From Alphaproteobacteria bacterium (GTDB taxonomy: Bacteria; Pseudomonadota; Alphaproteobacteria; UBA7887), in assembly GCA_028289725.1 (NCBI GenBank), contig JANQOH010000405.1, positions 1 through 8,073 of the forward strand: a stretch of DNA of 8,073 nucleotides, written 5' to 3'. The position numbers and the translations under genes were made by a program. Positions within the stretch are counted from its first letter, which is position 1; every line of letters starts with the position of its first letter. Positions 1 through 6,542 of the stretch are shown piece after piece. The notes below the pieces were generated by a model. That model searched no databases, was not told where the DNA came from, and worked only from the letters and a program-made list of their open reading frames with translations.

Positions 1-1103
1 CAGAAACACTCAACGTCGATGGCGCGGCGAAAACACAAGTGCGGCGACGCGGCATCTATCAGGCACCGCTTTACACCAATTCCATGACCTTTAAGGGCGC
101 TTTCGCGCGCCCCGACTTTGCGACGATTGGCGGTGATCCGGCCACTGAGATCGACTGGAACAGCGCCCGCCTTTTGGTTCACATTTCGGACCTTGGCAGC
201 ATCGTCGCCGCTCCCACACTGGCCTGGGATGGCGAGACGGTTCCGTTCCGCGCCGTCGATGCCGAAAAAAGCATTGCCGTCGCGTCCCTGCCAGCCCTCT
301 CGCCTGATCAAGGGTCGTGGCCCTTGCCGTTCTCGTTCGATCTCAGCTTGAATGGGAGCGAGTCGTTCGGCCTGCTGCCGATCGGTGAAAAGACCGATGT
401 CACGCTCGCGTCCGATTGGCCACATCCAGGCTTTTCCGGAACCCATTTGCCAATCGAAACCGACATCAGCGCTGATGGCTTTCGCGCGCAGTGGGCGGTG
501 TCCGATTTCGCCCGTCGCTTGCCCAGCGTGTCCGTTGGTCTGTTTGAGTTCCCCGTCTGGCTATTTAAACGCATCGAGACCGACGCGATTCAAACACGTT
601 TTGTAACTCCGGTAGACCACTATCTAATGAGCGAACGGTCGGTGAAATACGGCCTGCTCTTCGTTATTCTCGTGTCGTGTGTCTTGTTCGTGTTCGAGAT
701 CGTCGCGACGATCCGCATTCACCCGATGCAATACGGCATGGTTGCCGCGGCGCTTTGCTTGTTTTTTCTATTGTTACTTTCTTTGTCGGAAGTCATTGGG
801 TTTGCGGGCGGCTACTTGGTGGCGGCGGGCATGACCGTGGCCCTGCTTGCAGCCTATGTCGCGGCGATCGCGCGGAGCACCAAACGCGGCGCCTTGCTCG
901 GCGGGCTTCTGTCGATCGTCTATGGCTACATGTATCTGACGCTCGTGTCAGAGGATCATGCGCTGCTGCTCGGATCCTTTTTGCTGTTTGCGGCACTCGG
1001 TCTCGCCATGCTGGCGACCCGCCGCTTGGATTGGTATGCGTTCGGCGAGCGCATGTCCGGAGCACGCGACCTAAGCCGACCGGCGGATAATCATCCGGCC
1101 TGA
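1..1103 (+). CDS. creD: CreD family inner-membrane protein, 5' end cut by window edge
   Basis: The reading frame is already open at base 3 and runs to TGA at 1101-1103, so the true start lies outside the window. The GTG at 39 is internal, because the codons before it continue family-like sequence. About 366 residues are visible; E. coli CreD is about 450, so roughly the first fifth is missing. The first two thirds of the visible part is the large soluble domain that in CreD proteins follows an N-terminal membrane helix. The last third has five hydrophobic helices (about 645-720, 728-792, 796-875, 889-948, 958-1017). The family pattern is clear: HPMQYGMV, then FFLLLLSLSE, GYLVAAGMT, EDHALLLGS and a closing TRRLDWYAF. 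In E. coli CreD belongs to the CreBC regulon and is linked to envelope integrity and beta-lactam or colicin response; its biochemical role is unknown. No creB or creC is visible here. Confidence 0.9.
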   Translation, partial: ETLNVDGAAKTQVRRRGIYQAPLYTNSMTFKGAFARPDFATIGGDPATEIDWNSARLLVHISDLGSIVAAPTLAWDGETVPFRAVDAEKSIAVASLPALSPDQGSWPLPFSFDLSLNGSESFGLLPIGEKTDVTLASDWPHPGFSGTHLPIETDISADGFRAQWAVSDFARRLPSVSVGLFEFPVWLFKRIETDAIQTRFVTPVDHYLMSERSVKYGLLFVILVSCVLFVFEIVATIRIHPMQYGMVAAALCLFFLLLLSLSEVIGFAGGYLVAAGMTVALLAAYVAAIARSTKRGALLGGLLSIVYGYMYLTLVSEDHALLLGSFLLFAALGLAMLATRRLDWYAFGERMSGARDLSRPADNHPA

Positions 1104-1104
1104 A

Positions 1105-1116
1105 GGCTCGCGAGCC
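1105..1116. other. Perfect 12-bp palindrome GGCTCGCGAGCC just after creD
   Basis: GGCTCGCGAGCC begins one base after the creD stop codon. As RNA it could fold into a short GGCU/AGCC stem with a CGCG loop. The nearest T-rich run (ATTTCTT) starts about nine bases further on, so it is a poor rho-independent terminator. It may be a weak transcript end for creD or only a GC-rich chance palindrome. Confidence 0.25.
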
Positions 1117-1163
1117 GATGCGGCGATTTCTTGCGCAATTCCTGCAGAATTTATCTGCCGGGC

Positions 1164-1193
1164 ATGACTTTGCGGCCGTTTCATGTGTAAATT
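1164..1193 (+). promoter_or_regulatory. Candidate sigma70-type promoter of the LysR gene
   Basis: A -35-like ATGACT (1164-1169) and a -10-like TAAATT (1188-1193) are 18 bases apart, each matching the consensus at four of six positions. A start site about seven bases downstream of the -10 would fall on the A of the LysR start codon at 1200, giving a leaderless mRNA. That fits the lack of any Shine-Dalgarno sequence there. The hexamers were read by eye; no start site has been mapped. Confidence 0.35.
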
Positions 1194-1199
1194 ACATGA
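1181..1199. promoter_or_regulatory. Probable LysR-type operator (T-N11-A inverted repeat)
   Basis: The sequence TCATGTGTAAATTACATGA has 6-bp inverted arms (1181-1186 and 1194-1199) around a 7-base spacer. Inside it, TGT-N7-ACA (1184-1196) has the T-N11-A form usual for LysR-type regulators. It covers the candidate -10 and ends one base before the LysR start codon. LysR proteins commonly repress their own genes from such sites, so autorepression is the natural inference. The symmetry is seen directly; the binding protein is inferred. Confidence 0.5.
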
Positions 1200-2126
1200 A
1201 TGGACGTCGGGACCCTGCGCATATTCGTTGACGTCATGCGGCGCGGCAGCTTTGCCGCGGTGGCACGCGATCATGGCGTTGATCCGTCATCAATTTCACG
1301 GGCAATCGCATCGTTGGAGGACGAACTCGGACTTCGCCTGTTTCAGCGGACGACGCGGCGCTTATCACCGACCGAGGCCGGATCGATTTATTTTGATCGC
1401 GTCGAGCCGATCATCGAGGAACTTGAAGGGGCGCGCTTGACCGCTGTGGATGTCGGAGAACGCCCCACAGGCACGCTTCGGATCACCGCGCCGACCAGTT
1501 TCGCTGAACTCAACCTCGTCCCTCTTCTGCCCGCGTTCGCGGCCGCCTATCCCGAGCTGTCGTTCGATCTCGTACTCACCGATGCGTCACTGGACTTGCT
1601 CGACGAGCGAATCGATGTTGCGCTCCGGCTCGATCCGCTGCCCGAAACCGGCGTCGTCGCGTCTCGGCTGACGGCCATGAAAGCGCGCGTCTGCGCGAGC
1701 CCCGATTATGTCGCGCGCTGCGGCCACCCGGAAGTTCCCGAAAAGCTGAAGGACCATAACTGTCTGCAATTGGTCATGCCGGGATTTACCGATGTATGGC
1801 GCTTCCATGATGCATCGGGTCAGGTCACCGCCGTGCCCGTGACAGGCAATTTGCGCACATCGAACGCTGTCGCACTCAAACAATGCGCTCTGGCGGGAAT
1901 GGGGATCATCCTGCAGGCCCGTTGGATCGTCGGCCGCGAATTGCAGCGTGGTGAACTGATCGACTTGTTCCCGAACCACGATGCGACGTCGGCCGAAGTC
2001 GAGGCGCCCGCGATTTGGCTGCTCTATCCGTCCCGCAGCTATCTGCCGCTCAAAGTCCGTGTCTTCATTGATTTTCTCAGGCGGCAGTTTGATCAATCGT
2101 CGCCGTGGGACCGGCTCACAGACTGA
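1200..2126 (+). CDS. LysR family transcriptional regulator
   Basis: This 308-residue protein has the usual LysR length. Residues 1-60 form the winged helix-turn-helix: LRIFVDVMRRGSFAAVA, then the recognition helix SSISRAIASLE (30-40), then LGLRLFQRTTRRLSPTEAG. A linker helix follows (about 61-88), then the effector-binding domain from GTLRITAP (91) to about 295. The overall pattern resembles the CrgA/DmlR/AaeR-like group, whose members sense small acids or aromatics, but the ligand cannot be read. The ATG at 1200 is well supported: a TGA lies immediately upstream in frame, and the N-terminus matches the family. There is no ribosome-binding site, and a T-N11-A palindrome abuts the start. The likely targets are its own gene and the downstream hydrolase and TRAP genes, judged by position only. 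Family call is firm; regulon is inference. Confidence 0.93.
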   Translation: MDVGTLRIFVDVMRRGSFAAVARDHGVDPSSISRAIASLEDELGLRLFQRTTRRLSPTEAGSIYFDRVEPIIEELEGARLTAVDVGERPTGTLRITAPTSFAELNLVPLLPAFAAAYPELSFDLVLTDASLDLLDERIDVALRLDPLPETGVVASRLTAMKARVCASPDYVARCGHPEVPEKLKDHNCLQLVMPGFTDVWRFHDASGQVTAVPVTGNLRTSNAVALKQCALAGMGIILQARWIVGRELQRGELIDLFPNHDATSAEVEAPAIWLLYPSRSYLPLKVRVFIDFLRRQFDQSSPWDRLTD

Positions 2127-2135
2127 CACGCGATC

Positions 2136-2157
2136 GGCCAAAAGGGCCTCTTTTTCT
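2136..2157 (+). terminator. Weak candidate terminator after the LysR gene
   Basis: Ten bases after the LysR stop, GGCC (2136-2139), a five-base AAAAG loop and GGCC (2145-2148) are followed by TCTTTTTCTT. The T-tract is good but the stem has only four GC pairs, so termination would be partial at best. Confidence 0.4.
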
Positions 2158-2207
2158 TGTTGCTCAAGCACGAAGACCCGGCATGTCGCATGTATTCGTT
2201 CGGCATT

Positions 2208-2224
2208 CGCACGACTGTTGTGCG
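2208..2224. promoter_or_regulatory. Near-perfect 17-bp palindrome upstream of the hydrolase, candidate operator
   Basis: CGCACGACTGTTGTGCG is symmetric about T2216 with seven of eight base pairs matching; only 2213/2219 fail. It lies 175 bases before the hydrolase start. It does not share the T-N11-A core of the site in front of the LysR gene, so either another regulator or no regulator may use it. Called on symmetry and position only. Confidence 0.3.
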
Positions 2225-2384
2225 TGGCCATGCATTTCGGGGCACCGCCCATCGGCGTATCGTGGCTGGCAATTCTGCCCGCAGAGCGCGTCGGATCCGT
2301 CTCGCATAGACCCACGCGCGGTCGACCCGAAAACAGGCGTGAGATGTCGGCTTCGACGCAGCAGAACGAAGCGCGACCAGCATT

Positions 2385-2391
2385 GGGAGGA
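2385..2391 (+). promoter_or_regulatory. Ribosome-binding site of the hydrolase gene
   Basis: GGGAGGA lies eight bases before the ATG at 2400. It is the strongest Shine-Dalgarno site in the window and fixes the hydrolase start. Confidence 0.8.
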
Positions 2392-2399
2392 ACCAGACG

Positions 2400-3362
2400 A
2401 TGCAAGAGAGACGTGTCGAATTTAATAGCTGTGGCGACAAGATCGTCGGCGTTTTGCAACTTCCGGACGGCGCGCAAGGCCCGATGCCACTGCAAATCAT
2501 GGCCGGCGGCTGGTGCTACACCAAAGAAATCGTCATGCCGTACTACGCCCAATATTTTCACGAAATGGGCGTCGGTACGCTGTTGTTCGACTATCGCCGT
2601 TTCGGCGAGAGCGAAGGCGAACCGCGCCAGCATATCGACCCGTGGGCGCAGATCGAGGACTATAAAAACGCCATCAACTTTGCGCTCACTTTGCCGGAGT
2701 GTGATCCCGAACGCCTCGGCATCTGGGGCATCTCCTACAGTGGCGGCCATGTCTTAGTCACCGCCGCGACGGACCGGCGCGCCAAGTGGGCGATTTCGAC
2801 AATCCCGGTGGTCGACGGTTTCCAGACCATGCGGCGCTGTCATGGCGAGCGGCGGTTTGTCGATCTGATGGCGGCCATTCAGGGTGACCGCAACCAGCGC
2901 TACGAAACCGGCAAAGGCGGCACGATGGCGATGTCGTCAACCGATCCTTACAACGAAATAAGTGCGTGGCCGTATCCCCATGTCTGCACGATTTTCAATG
3001 ACATCAAGAAGCGGGAAGCGCCGAACCATGAGCATTGGAATACGATCGAATCGGTCGAACTGCTGCTCGATTACAATGTGCCGCCGTTCTGCAAGCGCAT
3101 CATCGACACGCCGGTGATGATGAGCGTCGCGAAAGGCGACAACATCACGTCGGCGGATCTTGAAATCGAAACGTTCAACGCGATCACCAATCCCAACAAG
3201 ACCTTGGATATCGTGGAAGGCGTATCGCACATGAGCCTCTACGCCAACGCCGAAGACCTGCAAAAAGTTGGCAGCTCGCAGGCACGGTGGCTCGCCGATC
3301 TCCTGGCATCGCAGTCGGGCGCGGAAGTGGCGAAACCGAAACTCGCCGCCGCCGGCGCATAG
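2400..3362 (+). CDS. Alpha/beta hydrolase (dienelactone hydrolase / YcjY-like)
   Basis: This 320-residue protein has an alpha/beta-hydrolase core and no signal peptide or membrane helix, so it should be cytoplasmic. The oxyanion-side strand and loop are at LQIMAGGWCYTKE (31-43), followed by the typical TLLFDYRRFGESEG (60-73). The nucleophile elbow is GISYSGG (110-116), placing Ser112 in a G-x-S-Y-x-G setting like that of the CocE/S15 and YcjY-type hydrolases. Asp247 (AKGDN) and His277 (GVSHMSLY) complete a plausible triad in the correct order. Residues 140-235 form an insert or cap where substrate choice probably resides. The last 15 residues are a low-complexity Ala/Lys tail. The family fits cleavage of an ester, lactone or amide; the substrate is unknown. 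It sits between a LysR regulator and a TRAP transporter, suggesting action on an imported compound, but a strong terminator separates it from the transporter genes. Confidence 0.88.
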   Translation: MQERRVEFNSCGDKIVGVLQLPDGAQGPMPLQIMAGGWCYTKEIVMPYYAQYFHEMGVGTLLFDYRRFGESEGEPRQHIDPWAQIEDYKNAINFALTLPECDPERLGIWGISYSGGHVLVTAATDRRAKWAISTIPVVDGFQTMRRCHGERRFVDLMAAIQGDRNQRYETGKGGTMAMSSTDPYNEISAWPYPHVCTIFNDIKKREAPNHEHWNTIESVELLLDYNVPPFCKRIIDTPVMMSVAKGDNITSADLEIETFNAITNPNKTLDIVEGVSHMSLYANAEDLQKVGSSQARWLADLLASQSGAEVAKPKLAAAGA

Positions 3363-3369
3363 TGAAAAG

Positions 3370-3417
3370 CGGGTCGGCCGGGCGCGACATTGCGGACCCT
3401 GGCCGAGCCGTTTTCTT
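3370..3417 (+). terminator. Rho-independent terminator after the hydrolase gene
   Basis: CGGGTCGGCC (3370-3379) pairs with GGCCGAGCCG (3401-3410), giving a 10-bp stem with one G-G mismatch, directly followed by TTTTCTT (3411-3417). The 21-base loop can pair further (GGG 3380-3382 with CCC 3397-3399). It begins seven bases after the hydrolase stop, so hydrolase transcription should largely end here and the TRAP operon should have its own promoter in 3418-3507. Confidence 0.75.
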
Positions 3418-3468
3418 GATCCGATGACGGTCGCGGCCGTGCCTGAAGCGATTTCATAACGCGCGCGG

Positions 3469-3478
3469 CATAGCTATG
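3469..3478. promoter_or_regulatory. Perfect 10-bp palindrome CATAGCTATG before the TRAP operon
   Basis: CATAGCTATG lies 29 bases before the binding-protein start, in the only gap where the TRAP promoter can be. TATGGT (3475-3480) could act as a poor -10, with TTTCAT (3452-3457) 17 bases upstream as a poor -35. An operator overlapping the promoter is possible, but the evidence is only symmetry and place. Confidence 0.25.
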
Positions 3479-3496
3479 GTGCTTGGGTCGGCACAC

Positions 3497-3503
3497 GGGG
3501 AAG
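3497..3503 (+). promoter_or_regulatory. Ribosome-binding site of the TRAP binding-protein gene
   Basis: GGGGAAG lies four bases before the ATG at 3508 (six bases from the end of GGGGA). It is moderately strong and supports that start, which also gives a normal signal peptide. Confidence 0.5.
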
Positions 3504-3507
3504 ACGC

Positions 3508-4590
3508 ATGTTTAGTCATACGCGTAAATCTTTTCTCTTTCGAATAATGGCCGCGGCGGTTTTGGTTTTCGCTGCGTCGTCCGCAAGCGCCGCCGAGACC
3601 ATTCGCCTGACCGCGGTGTCCGGCTATTCGCCGGTCGCGTCGTGGGTGCATATGTTCAAGGAATATTTCATTCCCGAAGTCGACCGCCGGTTGGCAGAAG
3701 CCGGCGGCGACTACGAAATCGATTGGACCGAAGGTTTCAGCGGCACCGTGGTCAAACCGCGCGGCGAGCTCGAAGCAATTGAAACGGGTATTGGCGACAT
3801 TGGCATCGTGGTCACCGCCTTCCACGTCGACAAGGTGCCGCTCTACAACGTCGCATTCGTGACACCGTTCGTTTCGCACGACCTGCTGCTCGTCGTGCGG
3901 ACAATCGACGAATTGACCGAACAGTTCCCTGCCATGCGCGAAAGCTGGGACACGTACAACCAAGTGTATCTCGCCGCCACCGGCACGGTGGATACCTATC
4001 AAGTCGTGACGTCAAAACCGGTCCGCGCCCTCAGCGATTTCGAGGGGATGAAGATCGGCGGTGCCGGACCGAACCTGCTATGGCTCGAAGGCATTGGCGC
4101 CACCGGAGTCAATTCGACGCTGGCCGAATGGTACAACGGCATCAAGAACGGCATTTATGAAGGCGCGATCGCGTGGGCCGAGGCCGCTGGCAACTTCAAG
4201 CTCTACGAAGTCGCGCCGCATTATTTGAACGCCAATCTTGGCGCGGTAAATTCGTTCGCGGTGACGGTCAACAAGGATGTGTGGGACAGTTTGCCGGACG
4301 AAGTCAAAACTGTCTTGCAGGAGGTGGCGACGGATTACCGCGACGAGTCGGCGCGGTTTGTCATGGCCGGCGCGGAGAAAGGCATGCAGGCCTACCGCGA
4401 TAATGCAGGTGACATATTCGAATTGCCGGAAGACGAGCGCGCGAAATGGGCGGCGGCGCTGCCGAATATCGCCGGCGACTGGGCGGACCAAATGGAGTCC
4501 CAAGGTCTTCCCGGCCGGGCCATCCTTGGCGCCTATATGCAAAAAATGCGTGATCAGTCGCAACCAATTGCACGGCAATGGGATCAATAA
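3508..4590 (+). CDS. TRAP transporter substrate-binding protein, DctP type
   Basis: This 360-residue protein is the periplasmic solute receptor of a TRAP transporter. A Sec signal peptide is clear: a charged start (HTRKSFLFR), a hydrophobic stretch (about 13-23), and an ASA cleavage site near residue 28. The mature part has DctP landmarks: a first-domain GIGDIGIVVTAFH (94-106), the hinge region with SDFEGMKIGG (176-185), then LAEWYNGIKNGIYEGAI (205-221) and VNKDVWDSLPDEVK (254-267). In well-studied members such as SiaP, the segment LKGLKIR carries the Arg that grips the ligand carboxylate; here the aligned residue is Gly184. The ligand may therefore not be a simple dicarboxylate, or another residue has taken over. 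It is first of three co-directional transporter genes, six bases before the small permease gene. Family certain; ligand unknown. Confidence 0.93.
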   Translation: MFSHTRKSFLFRIMAAAVLVFAASSASAAETIRLTAVSGYSPVASWVHMFKEYFIPEVDRRLAEAGGDYEIDWTEGFSGTVVKPRGELEAIETGIGDIGIVVTAFHVDKVPLYNVAFVTPFVSHDLLLVVRTIDELTEQFPAMRESWDTYNQVYLAATGTVDTYQVVTSKPVRALSDFEGMKIGGAGPNLLWLEGIGATGVNSTLAEWYNGIKNGIYEGAIAWAEAAGNFKLYEVAPHYLNANLGAVNSFAVTVNKDVWDSLPDEVKTVLQEVATDYRDESARFVMAGAEKGMQAYRDNAGDIFELPEDERAKWAAALPNIAGDWADQMESQGLPGRAILGAYMQKMRDQSQPIARQWDQ

Positions 4591-4596
4591 CACCCC

Positions 4597-5193
4597 ATGG
4601 GCGACGCCCGGGACAGCGCTGATCGGTCGCCGAATGCCACCAGGGCGGCACCGAGGCGCTGGCGGCCCTGGCGTTTCGATGGCCTGATCGAGGGGCTGAA
4701 CGCTATCGGCACCATATGCATTTTCGCGATTATGGTGCTGATCAACTCGGATATCTTCGGGCGATTTCTGTTTTCGCACCCGGTGCCGGGCGTCAAGGAA
4801 CTGGTCGAGCTTTCGATCGTCGCGATCGTATTTCTGCAGCTACCCCATACACTCAAGGTCGGTCGGATCACGCGGTCCGACGCGGCGTTTGGAAAATTGC
4901 TCGCGCGCCTGCCGCGCCTGGGTCACACGTTGGGCGCGATCTATAATCTCACTGGCGCGGTGCTTTGTGCGCTCATTACCTACGGCAGCATTCCGCGATT
5001 CACACAGGCTTGGACCGGCAATCATTATGTTGGCAACCAAGGGATCTTCGTCGCGCCGGTGTGGCCCGTTCGGCTGATCATCATTGTGGGCTGCGTTTGC
5101 CTCACAATCCAATTCTTGATTCTCCTATGGCGTGATCTTTCCGCCATCCGAAACGCAGACGGCAACCGCCATGCTGCGAACAGCGCACCATGA
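4597..5193 (+). CDS. TRAP transporter small permease, DctQ type
   Basis: This 198-residue inner-membrane protein has four predicted helices (about 35-57, 67-85, 108-128, 156-178), as expected for DctQ subunits, which brace the large permease and help dock the binding protein. Family signs are SDIFGRFLF then PGVKELVELS (64-73), with the usual acidic pair at the start of helix 2, followed by FLQLPHTLKVGRI, the counterpart of the common loop after that helix. About 30 polar, Arg-rich residues precede helix 1 and a polar tail ends the protein. The ATG at 4597 is six bases after the binding-protein stop; no Shine-Dalgarno site is evident, so translation is probably coupled. It overlaps the large permease gene by four bases. 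DctQ proteins diverge quickly; the call rests on topology, motif remnants and gene order. Confidence 0.9.
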   Translation: MGDARDSADRSPNATRAAPRRWRPWRFDGLIEGLNAIGTICIFAIMVLINSDIFGRFLFSHPVPGVKELVELSIVAIVFLQLPHTLKVGRITRSDAAFGKLLARLPRLGHTLGAIYNLTGAVLCALITYGSIPRFTQAWTGNHYVGNQGIFVAPVWPVRLIIIVGCVCLTIQFLILLWRDLSAIRNADGNRHAANSAP

Positions 5194-6509
5194 GTAGTAT
5201 TGAGATCGGGACGATCTCGATTCTCTCTATTTTGGCATTGATCTACGCTGGCATGTACGTGCCCGTGGTATTGGCCTTGGTGTCCTTTGTCGGCGTATGG
5301 GCGATCAAGGGCAACGCCGTGATTGCGATCAAACTTCTAACGCTAGCCGCATCGGATAGTGTAGCAAACTATATATTCGGGGTGATCCCGCTGTTCGTGT
5401 TGATGGGTCTGTTGGTCGGCGCAGCCGACATGGGCACGGAAACCTTCGCGGTGGCCAACCAAATATTCCGGCGGGTCCGGGCCGGACTCGGCATTGCGAC
5501 CGTCGCCGCGAATGCCGTGTTTGCGGCGATCACCGGTATCAGCATCGCGTCCGCCGCGGTCTTCACCCGCGTCGCCGTGCCCGAAATGTTGCGCTATGGA
5601 TATCGCCCGCGCTTCGCGGTCGGCGTCGTGGCCGGCAGTTCCATCCTCGGCATGCTGATCCCGCCAAGCCTGCTCTTGATTGTCTACGCGGTGCTCACCG
5701 AGCAGTCCGTCGGCGACATGTTCCTGGCCGCGGTCATCCCCGGCATTGCTCTGTCCATGGCATTTTGCGTGGCGATCATGCTGATGGCGCGTTTCGCGCC
5801 GGGCTATGTCGGCGGTCGGTCGGCAAGCGACGTCCCGGTGGACGATGACCCTCTGATGAGCGTTGGCGAAATGGTCACGAAACTGGCGCCGATCGGTCTG
5901 CTGGTTCTCATGGTGATCGGTGGCATCTATGGCGGCGTGTTCACGCCAACCGAAGCGGGCGCCGCCGGCGCGCTCGGCGCCCTGGCCATCGCGATCGCCA
6001 AGCGCAAACTCAACCTCGCCACATTTTGGCGCGTGTTGATCGAGACCGGCCACATCACGGCTTCGATCTGTTTTCTTGTGATTGCCGCGAGCATGTATAG
6101 CCGCATGCTCGGCCTCTCCGGCATTGCCGGCGAGCTCGGCGATTTCGTCGCAACGGCTTCGTTTGGGCTGTATGGCGTCCTGGCCGTCTACGTCTTGCTT
6201 CTGTTGGTGCTCGGCACCGTGCTCGATGCAACCTCGATCATCTTGATCCTGGTGCCGCTGTTTCTGCCGATGCTCGCGCCATTCGGCGCGGACCTTGTGT
6301 GGTTCGGCATTATCACCGTGATCGGTGTCGAGATCGGACTGCTCACACCGCCGCTCGGCATCGCCGCCTATGTCATCAAGAGTACGCTCAACACGGATGA
6401 CATCAGCCTGTACGACATTTTCGCAGGTGCATTCCCGTTCGCGCTGATCATGTTGCTGATGGTCGCGCTGATTATCGCAGTGCCGGACATCGCCTTGGCG
6501 CCACTCTAA
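5190..6509 (+). CDS. TRAP transporter large permease, DctM type
   Basis: This 439-residue, highly hydrophobic protein is the transport subunit of the TRAP system, which in studied members uses a sodium gradient. Length and helix pattern fit the usual DctM (about 425-445 residues, many membrane segments plus two hairpin loops). Landmarks in order: IFGVIPLFVLMG (62-73), FAAITGISIASAA (111-123), VAVPEM (128-133), LGMLIPPSLLLIVYA (153-167), GVFTPTEAGAAGAL (249-262), LGTVLDATSIILILVP (341-356) and EIGLLTPPLG (381-390). The first hairpin usually reads SGSS; here it is TGIS (115-118). The start ATG overlaps the small-permease stop as ATGA, with no clear ribosome-binding site, so the two are likely translationally coupled. 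Downstream is only a hairpin without a T-tract and the convergent tRNA-Ala terminator. Confidence 0.95.
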   Translation: MSSIEIGTISILSILALIYAGMYVPVVLALVSFVGVWAIKGNAVIAIKLLTLAASDSVANYIFGVIPLFVLMGLLVGAADMGTETFAVANQIFRRVRAGLGIATVAANAVFAAITGISIASAAVFTRVAVPEMLRYGYRPRFAVGVVAGSSILGMLIPPSLLLIVYAVLTEQSVGDMFLAAVIPGIALSMAFCVAIMLMARFAPGYVGGRSASDVPVDDDPLMSVGEMVTKLAPIGLLVLMVIGGIYGGVFTPTEAGAAGALGALAIAIAKRKLNLATFWRVLIETGHITASICFLVIAASMYSRMLGLSGIAGELGDFVATASFGLYGVLAVYVLLLLVLGTVLDATSIILILVPLFLPMLAPFGADLVWFGIITVIGVEIGLLTPPLGIAAYVIKSTLNTDDISLYDIFAGAFPFALIMLLMVALIIAVPDIALAPL

Positions 6510-6510
6510 A

Positions 6511-6542
6511 GTCGGTCGATTTCCCACCAAGAATCGGCTGAT
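6511..6542 (+). other. Hairpin after the large permease gene
   Basis: TCGGTCGATT (6512-6521) and AATCGGCTGA (6532-6541) can form a ten-pair RNA stem with two G-U wobbles and a ten-base loop, one base after the dctM-type stop. G6511/T6542 may extend it. No T-run follows on the + strand, so it may protect the 3' end of the transcript or assist Rho rather than act as an intrinsic terminator. Confidence 0.4.

Larger units (their letters stand above)
2127..2399. other. 273-base intergenic region before the hydrolase gene
   Basis: This stretch holds the weak terminator near 2136-2157, a near-perfect 17-bp palindrome at 2208-2224, and the hydrolase ribosome-binding site at 2385-2391. An 8-bp palindrome CGGATCCG sits at 2292-2299. 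I see no convincing -35/-10 pair. Open frames crossing it on both strands have Arg, Pro and Ser-rich translations that resemble no family, so I call no gene here. Its length suggests that the hydrolase promoter and its control sites lie within it. Confidence 0.6.

Noticed and set aside
39..41. GTG at 39 as the start of the CreD protein
   Set aside because: The frame is open upstream to the window edge and the preceding codons fit the family, so the protein begins outside the window.
1587..2750. 387-codon open frame on the - strand opposite the LysR and hydrolase genes
   Set aside because: It overlaps two well-supported genes and the gap between them, and its translation shows no domain or motif that I recognise.
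1981..2757. + strand open frames through the 2127-2399 gap (1981-2757 and 2105-2425)
   Set aside because: They overlap the LysR and hydrolase genes in other frames, have Arg/Ser/Pro-rich composition and lack ribosome-binding sites.
3412..3441. TTGATC after the hydrolase terminator as a -35 for the TRAP operon
   Set aside because: No acceptable -10 lies 15-19 bases downstream of it.
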